Assembly (NCBI GenBank): GCA_005887855.1 | Contig: VBQB01000252.1 | Span: forward strand, 1 to 28,333 | Direction of reading: 5' to 3' | Length of the DNA: 28,333 nucleotides | Origin: Verrucomicrobiota bacterium | Lineage (GTDB): Bacteria > Verrucomicrobiota > Verrucomicrobiae > Chthoniobacterales > UBA10450 | Shown here: positions 25,520-28,333 of the stretch, in pieces | How positions within the stretch are numbered: position 1 is the stretch's first letter | Layout: each line of letters starts with the position of its first letter | Position numbers and translations under genes: made by a program | Notes under the pieces: generated by a model | Seen by the model: the letters and a program-made list of their open reading frames with translations, nothing else | Databases searched by the model: none | Told to the model about the DNA's origin: nothing

Positions 25520-26788
25520 ATGTCGTGGTTAATTCTTGGCGTAATCTGCGTGGTGTTCGCGGCGGTCGCGCTCGTTACCTGGCGAATGTGGATCGCGCCC
25601 TGGGGAAAACTTGAGGAGATTCTTGGCCAAATTAGCCGGGGCAAAGCGCCGCGCACTTTTCTTATTGATGGCGCGGCGGAACCTCGCCGCGCTGGGCTGG
25701 CGTTAGAAAATCTCTTCGCGCGCCAGCAAGAGCTGGATCAGCAGATCACGCAACGCGAATCTGGGACGCAAACAATTCTTCGCGCGATGCACGATGGTCT
25801 GCTCGTCGTCGACGAGCGCCGTCACATCATGCTCATGAATCGGACCTTCGCGAAGCTGTTCGAACTCCGGGATGGAGCGGTCGGCGCTCCATTACTTGAG
25901 ACCATCCGCCATGCGACGCTTGATCGGCTGATCGCGGAAGCGCTGCGAACCGGCAACGCGCTGCAGAGAGAATTGACCCTCACCGATTCGCAAACCAACG
26001 CCGGGCGCCACGTAGAGATCAGCGCGGTTCCGATGAAGGATGATGCCGGTCTAACAACTGGAGCCGTCGTTCTGTGTCACGATATCACGCAATTGAAGCG
26101 GCTCGATCAAATTCGGAGCGACTTTGTCGCGAACGTTTCGCACGAGCTGCGAACGCCTTTGTCGATCTTGCGCGGGTACATCGAAACGCTCCTCGATAAT
26201 CCGAAGACTCCTCGCGAAGAATTATCGCGCATTCTTGAAGTCATGGAGCGGCATTCCAAACGGCTCGGGCTTCTTGTCGATGATCTGCTGAACCTCGCCC
26301 GATTGGAAGCGTCAGACACAAATTTGGATATCAGCCAGGTTCGGGTGTCGGAACTATTCAACAACGTCATTCGCGATTGGAAAGGGAAGCTCGGCAAGAA
26401 GAACTTAAAAGTAGTTGTCGATCTTCCGCCGGACGCGCCGGTGATCCGCGCCGATGGAACGCGATTGCAGGAAGTGCTCTACAACTTATTGGATAACGCG
26501 TTGAAATATTCGCGCGAGAATGGAGAAATTCGCCTCCAGGCCGCGGGACGCGGATCTGAAATCGTGCTCAGCGTGAGCGATAATGGAATCGGCATCGGCA
26601 AAGATGATTTGCCTCGCATTTTCGAGCGCTTTTATCGCGCCGACAAAGCCCGCGGCCGCGAACTCGGTGGAACCGGTTTGGGACTTTCCATCGTCAAACA
26701 CATCGCGCAACTGCACGGCGGCCGCGTCGAAGCTGAGAGTGAGCTGGGCCGGGGGACGACTATTCGAGTGTTGCTTCCGCTCGATTAA
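25520..26788 (+). CDS. phoR: PhoR-like sensor histidine kinase
   Basis: 422 residues with AAGG 4 nt before ATG 25520. One N-terminal membrane segment (about 2-22) and no sizeable periplasmic domain, as in PhoR, which senses phosphate through the Pst transporter rather than directly. A PAS domain lies at about 80-190 (ILRAMHDGLLVVDERRHIMLMN). HisKA carries His208 in FVANVSHELRTPLS. The ATPase domain shows LYNLLDNALKYS (N box), VSDNGIGIGKDDLPRIFERF and GTGLGLSIVKHIAQLHGG. It partners with the PhoB encoded just upstream. A palindromic repeat begins directly after its stop codon. Confidence 0.92.
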   Translation: MSWLILGVICVVFAAVALVTWRMWIAPWGKLEEILGQISRGKAPRTFLIDGAAEPRRAGLALENLFARQQELDQQITQRESGTQTILRAMHDGLLVVDERRHIMLMNRTFAKLFELRDGAVGAPLLETIRHATLDRLIAEALRTGNALQRELTLTDSQTNAGRHVEISAVPMKDDAGLTTGAVVLCHDITQLKRLDQIRSDFVANVSHELRTPLSILRGYIETLLDNPKTPREELSRILEVMERHSKRLGLLVDDLLNLARLEASDTNLDISQVRVSELFNNVIRDWKGKLGKKNLKVVVDLPPDAPVIRADGTRLQEVLYNLLDNALKYSRENGEIRLQAAGRGSEIVLSVSDNGIGIGKDDLPRIFERFYRADKARGRELGGTGLGLSIVKHIAQLHGGRVEAESELGRGTTIRVLLPLD

Positions 26789-26865
26789 CTGTAGCCGTCG
26801 CCCTGGCCGACGCGAGCGGGTCATTCGCGCGCCGTGCTGCGCTTCGTACAGCGAAGCGACTACAG
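26789..26865. repeat. REP-like palindromic intergenic element
   Basis: Starts with CTGTAGCCG one base after the phoR stop and ends with CGACTACAG, an imperfect terminal inverted repeat bounding 77 bp. Inside is a perfect hairpin GCTTCG/CGAAGC (26841-26846 and 26851-26856). This layout resembles short dispersed palindromes flanked by CTGTAG/CTACAG. Only one copy is in the window, so its repeated nature is inferred. Confidence 0.45.
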
Positions 26866-26877
26866 CCGAGTGGACTC

Positions 26878-26899
26878 CTGTCACACAAAAGTAACACTA
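26878..26899 (+). promoter_or_regulatory. Candidate Pho box upstream of pstS
   Basis: Two head-to-tail 11-bp units: CTGTCAC plus AT-rich spacer ACAA, then AAGTAAC plus ACTA. Shifted by two bases the units are GTCACACAAAA and GTAACACTAAA, matching at 9 of 11. The first heptamer equals the PhoB consensus CTGTCAY and the 11-bp period is that of Pho boxes; the second heptamer matches only 4 of 7. It ends 46 nt before the pstS ATG. No good -10 hexamer was seen. Confidence 0.5.
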
Positions 26900-26945
26900 A
26901 ACTTTTTGACCGTTCGGCGAGCGTTGCGGCAGGCTGGAAGCACAT

Positions 26946-27965
26946 ATGAACTCTCTCGGTTTTGCCCACAAAATTTTTACTGTCGTTCTGTTAGCCGGAG
27001 TCAGTGCGACTGCCTCAGCGCAGATGATGATTAACGGTGCAGGCGCAACATTCCCCTATCCGATTTACTCAAAGTGGTTCGACGAGTACGCGAAAGTCGA
27101 TCCCTCAGTCCGCTTTAATTACCAATCGATCGGTTCCGGCGGTGGCCAGAAGCAAATCCTCGCGCAGACGGTGGATTTCGGTGCATCGGATGGCCCGATG
27201 AGTGACGACAATCTGGCGAAGGCTCCTGGCAAACTCTTGCACATCCCAACGGTTGCGGGCGCTGTCGTGCTTACCTACAATTTGCCAGGCAATCCGGCTC
27301 TAAAACTGGACGGAGATACAATCGCCGGCATTTATCGCGGCCAGATCAAAAAATGGAATGACCCGAAAATCACGGCCCTGAATCCTGGAAGTAATCTCCC
27401 CGATCAGGAAATCGTGGTCGTGCACCGTTCCGATGGCAGCGGGACGACCTACATTTGGACCGATTATCTGAGCAAAATAAGTTCAGAATGGAAAACCAAG
27501 GTGGGCACGAACACGTCGGTAAACTGGCCGACCGGTATCGGTGGCAAGGGGAACGAAGGCGTGGCCGGTCAAACGAAGCAAACCCCGGGCGCACTCGGCT
27601 ATGTCGAGCTGATCTACGCAGTTCAAAACAAGATGCCCTACGCCGATGTTAAGAACGCGGCCGGCGAATTCGTGAAACCGACGCTCGAATCAGTGACCGC
27701 CGCGCTCGCGACGGCGGATATTCCGGATGACTTCCGTTTCTCGATGACAAACGCGTCGGGCAAAGGCGCTTATCCAATCGCAGGCGCGACATGGTTGCTG
27801 GTTTACGAGCAGCAAAAGGATGCAACCAAGGGGAAAAAGCTGGTCGAATTTCTGAAGTGGGCCGCGAAAGATGGCGAGAAGATGGCCAAAGATCTTCAAT
27901 ACGCGCCCTTGCCGGAGAGCCTCCAGCAACGCGTTCTGACGCGAATCGACGAGATCAAAATGTAA
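26946..27965 (+). CDS. pstS: Phosphate ABC transporter, periplasmic phosphate-binding protein
   Basis: 339 residues with GGAAG 7 nt upstream of ATG 26946. A signal peptide (hydrophobic FTVVLLAGVSATASA, cleavage before Gln near residue 26) is followed by the PstS hallmarks INGAGATFPYPIYSKWFDEY, NYQSIGSGGGQKQI, VDFGASDGPM, IYRGQIKKWNDPKI, VVHRSDGSGTTYIWTDYL and GALGYVELIYA. The SGS/SGTT loops and Asp supply the phosphate ligands. The protein captures phosphate for the PstCAB channel. It lies downstream of phoBR and a candidate Pho box, so phosphate-starvation induction is expected. pstC begins 11 nt later. Confidence 0.95.
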   Translation: MNSLGFAHKIFTVVLLAGVSATASAQMMINGAGATFPYPIYSKWFDEYAKVDPSVRFNYQSIGSGGGQKQILAQTVDFGASDGPMSDDNLAKAPGKLLHIPTVAGAVVLTYNLPGNPALKLDGDTIAGIYRGQIKKWNDPKITALNPGSNLPDQEIVVVHRSDGSGTTYIWTDYLSKISSEWKTKVGTNTSVNWPTGIGGKGNEGVAGQTKQTPGALGYVELIYAVQNKMPYADVKNAAGEFVKPTLESVTAALATADIPDDFRFSMTNASGKGAYPIAGATWLLVYEQQKDATKGKKLVEFLKWAAKDGEKMAKDLQYAPLPESLQQRVLTRIDEIKM

Positions 27966-27976
27966 TGTGAGATCGC

Positions 27977-28333
27977 ATGGAGATTGCCACACCTCCAGCA
28001 TTCGCAACAGTTGAGCCGCACTCGACGCGGCGCGCGATGACGCCGCCGTCGCGCTTTGGGGACAAAGCTTTTGAGTGGCTCACGTTCTCGATGGCGCTGG
28101 CGGTGGTTGTGCTCGTCGTTCTTATCGGGTGGCAACTATGGCTTGGATCTTCGCTCGCAATCAAGAAGTTCGGGTTCCATTTTCTCACCACCTCGACTTG
28201 GGACCCGGTAGCTGAGCAGTTCGGCGCGCTGCCTTTTATTTACGGAACGCTGGTTTCTTCCCTGATCGCCTTGCTCATCGCAGTGCCATTGAGCATCGCG
28301 ACGGCGGCGTATCTGACGGAGCTTGCGCCTCTC
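27977..28333 (+). CDS. pstC: Phosphate ABC transporter permease, 3' end beyond the window
   Basis: 119 codons from ATG 27977, open to the window end. After a polar N-terminus, a membrane segment lies at about 36-56 (FSMALAVVVLVVLIGWQLW). FLTTSTWDPVAEQFGALPFIYGTLVSSLIALLIA, with a second membrane segment at about 88-113, is the characteristic entry of PstC (WxPxxxxFGxLPFIxGTL). It forms half of the membrane channel with PstA, driven by PstB. pstA and pstB presumably follow outside the window. Confidence 0.93.
   Translation, partial: MEIATPPAFATVEPHSTRRAMTPPSRFGDKAFEWLTFSMALAVVVLVVLIGWQLWLGSSLAIKKFGFHFLTTSTWDPVAEQFGALPFIYGTLVSSLIALLIAVPLSIATAAYLTELAPL

Noticed and set aside
1..28333. CRISPR arrays, tRNA or rRNA genes, transposases, phage genes
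   Set aside because: No regularly spaced repeats, no tRNA-like cloverleaf in the gaps I read, and no mobile-element proteins among the plausible frames.

Overview
The window looks like chromosomal DNA of a Verrucomicrobiota bacterium, probably a soil Spartobacteria/Chthoniobacterales relative. This is an inference from protein style (B12-dependent ribonucleotide reductase, a long VLCAD-type acyl-CoA dehydrogenase, a UvrA lacking cysteine pairs, long secreted TPR proteins), weak Shine-Dalgarno signals, frequent TTG/GTG starts and moderately GC-rich codon use. No database search was possible.

Layout. (1) 1-5612, plus strand: 3'-complete but 5'-cut nrdJ, an acyl-CoA dehydrogenase, and a divergent but catalytically intact ketol-acid reductoisomerase that starts at TTG 2 nt after the dehydrogenase stop. 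(2) 5678-11458, minus strand: uvrA followed by a TPR protein in two ATGA-linked reading frames that look like one frameshifted gene, then a small secreted protein. uvrA carries an in-frame palindromic insertion. (3) 11470-24536: a surface-glycan or glycolipid island. A plus-strand train (decayed GT2, methyltransferase-GT2 fusion, two methyltransferases, FkbM methyltransferase) converges at about 15.86 kb on a minus-strand train (sulfotransferase, GSCFA protein, methyltransferase, GT39-like membrane transferase, GT2 with four membrane segments, second GT39-like transferase). The two largest gaps in the minus train hold what I read as N-terminal remnants of two further methyltransferase genes, so with the GT2 remnant the island shows at least three decayed genes. 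(4) 24818-28333, plus strand: phoB-phoR, a palindromic repeat, a candidate Pho box, pstS and the start of pstC. This is a phosphate-starvation module with its sensor kinase and regulator upstream of the transporter.

How the genes work together. Membrane GT39-like enzymes normally use polyprenyl-phosphate sugars, which GT2 enzymes of the dolichyl-phosphate-mannose-synthase type make. Methyltransferases, the sulfotransferase and the GSCFA protein could then decorate the product. The glycan itself cannot be identified from sequence. No tRNA, rRNA, CRISPR array or transposase gene was seen.
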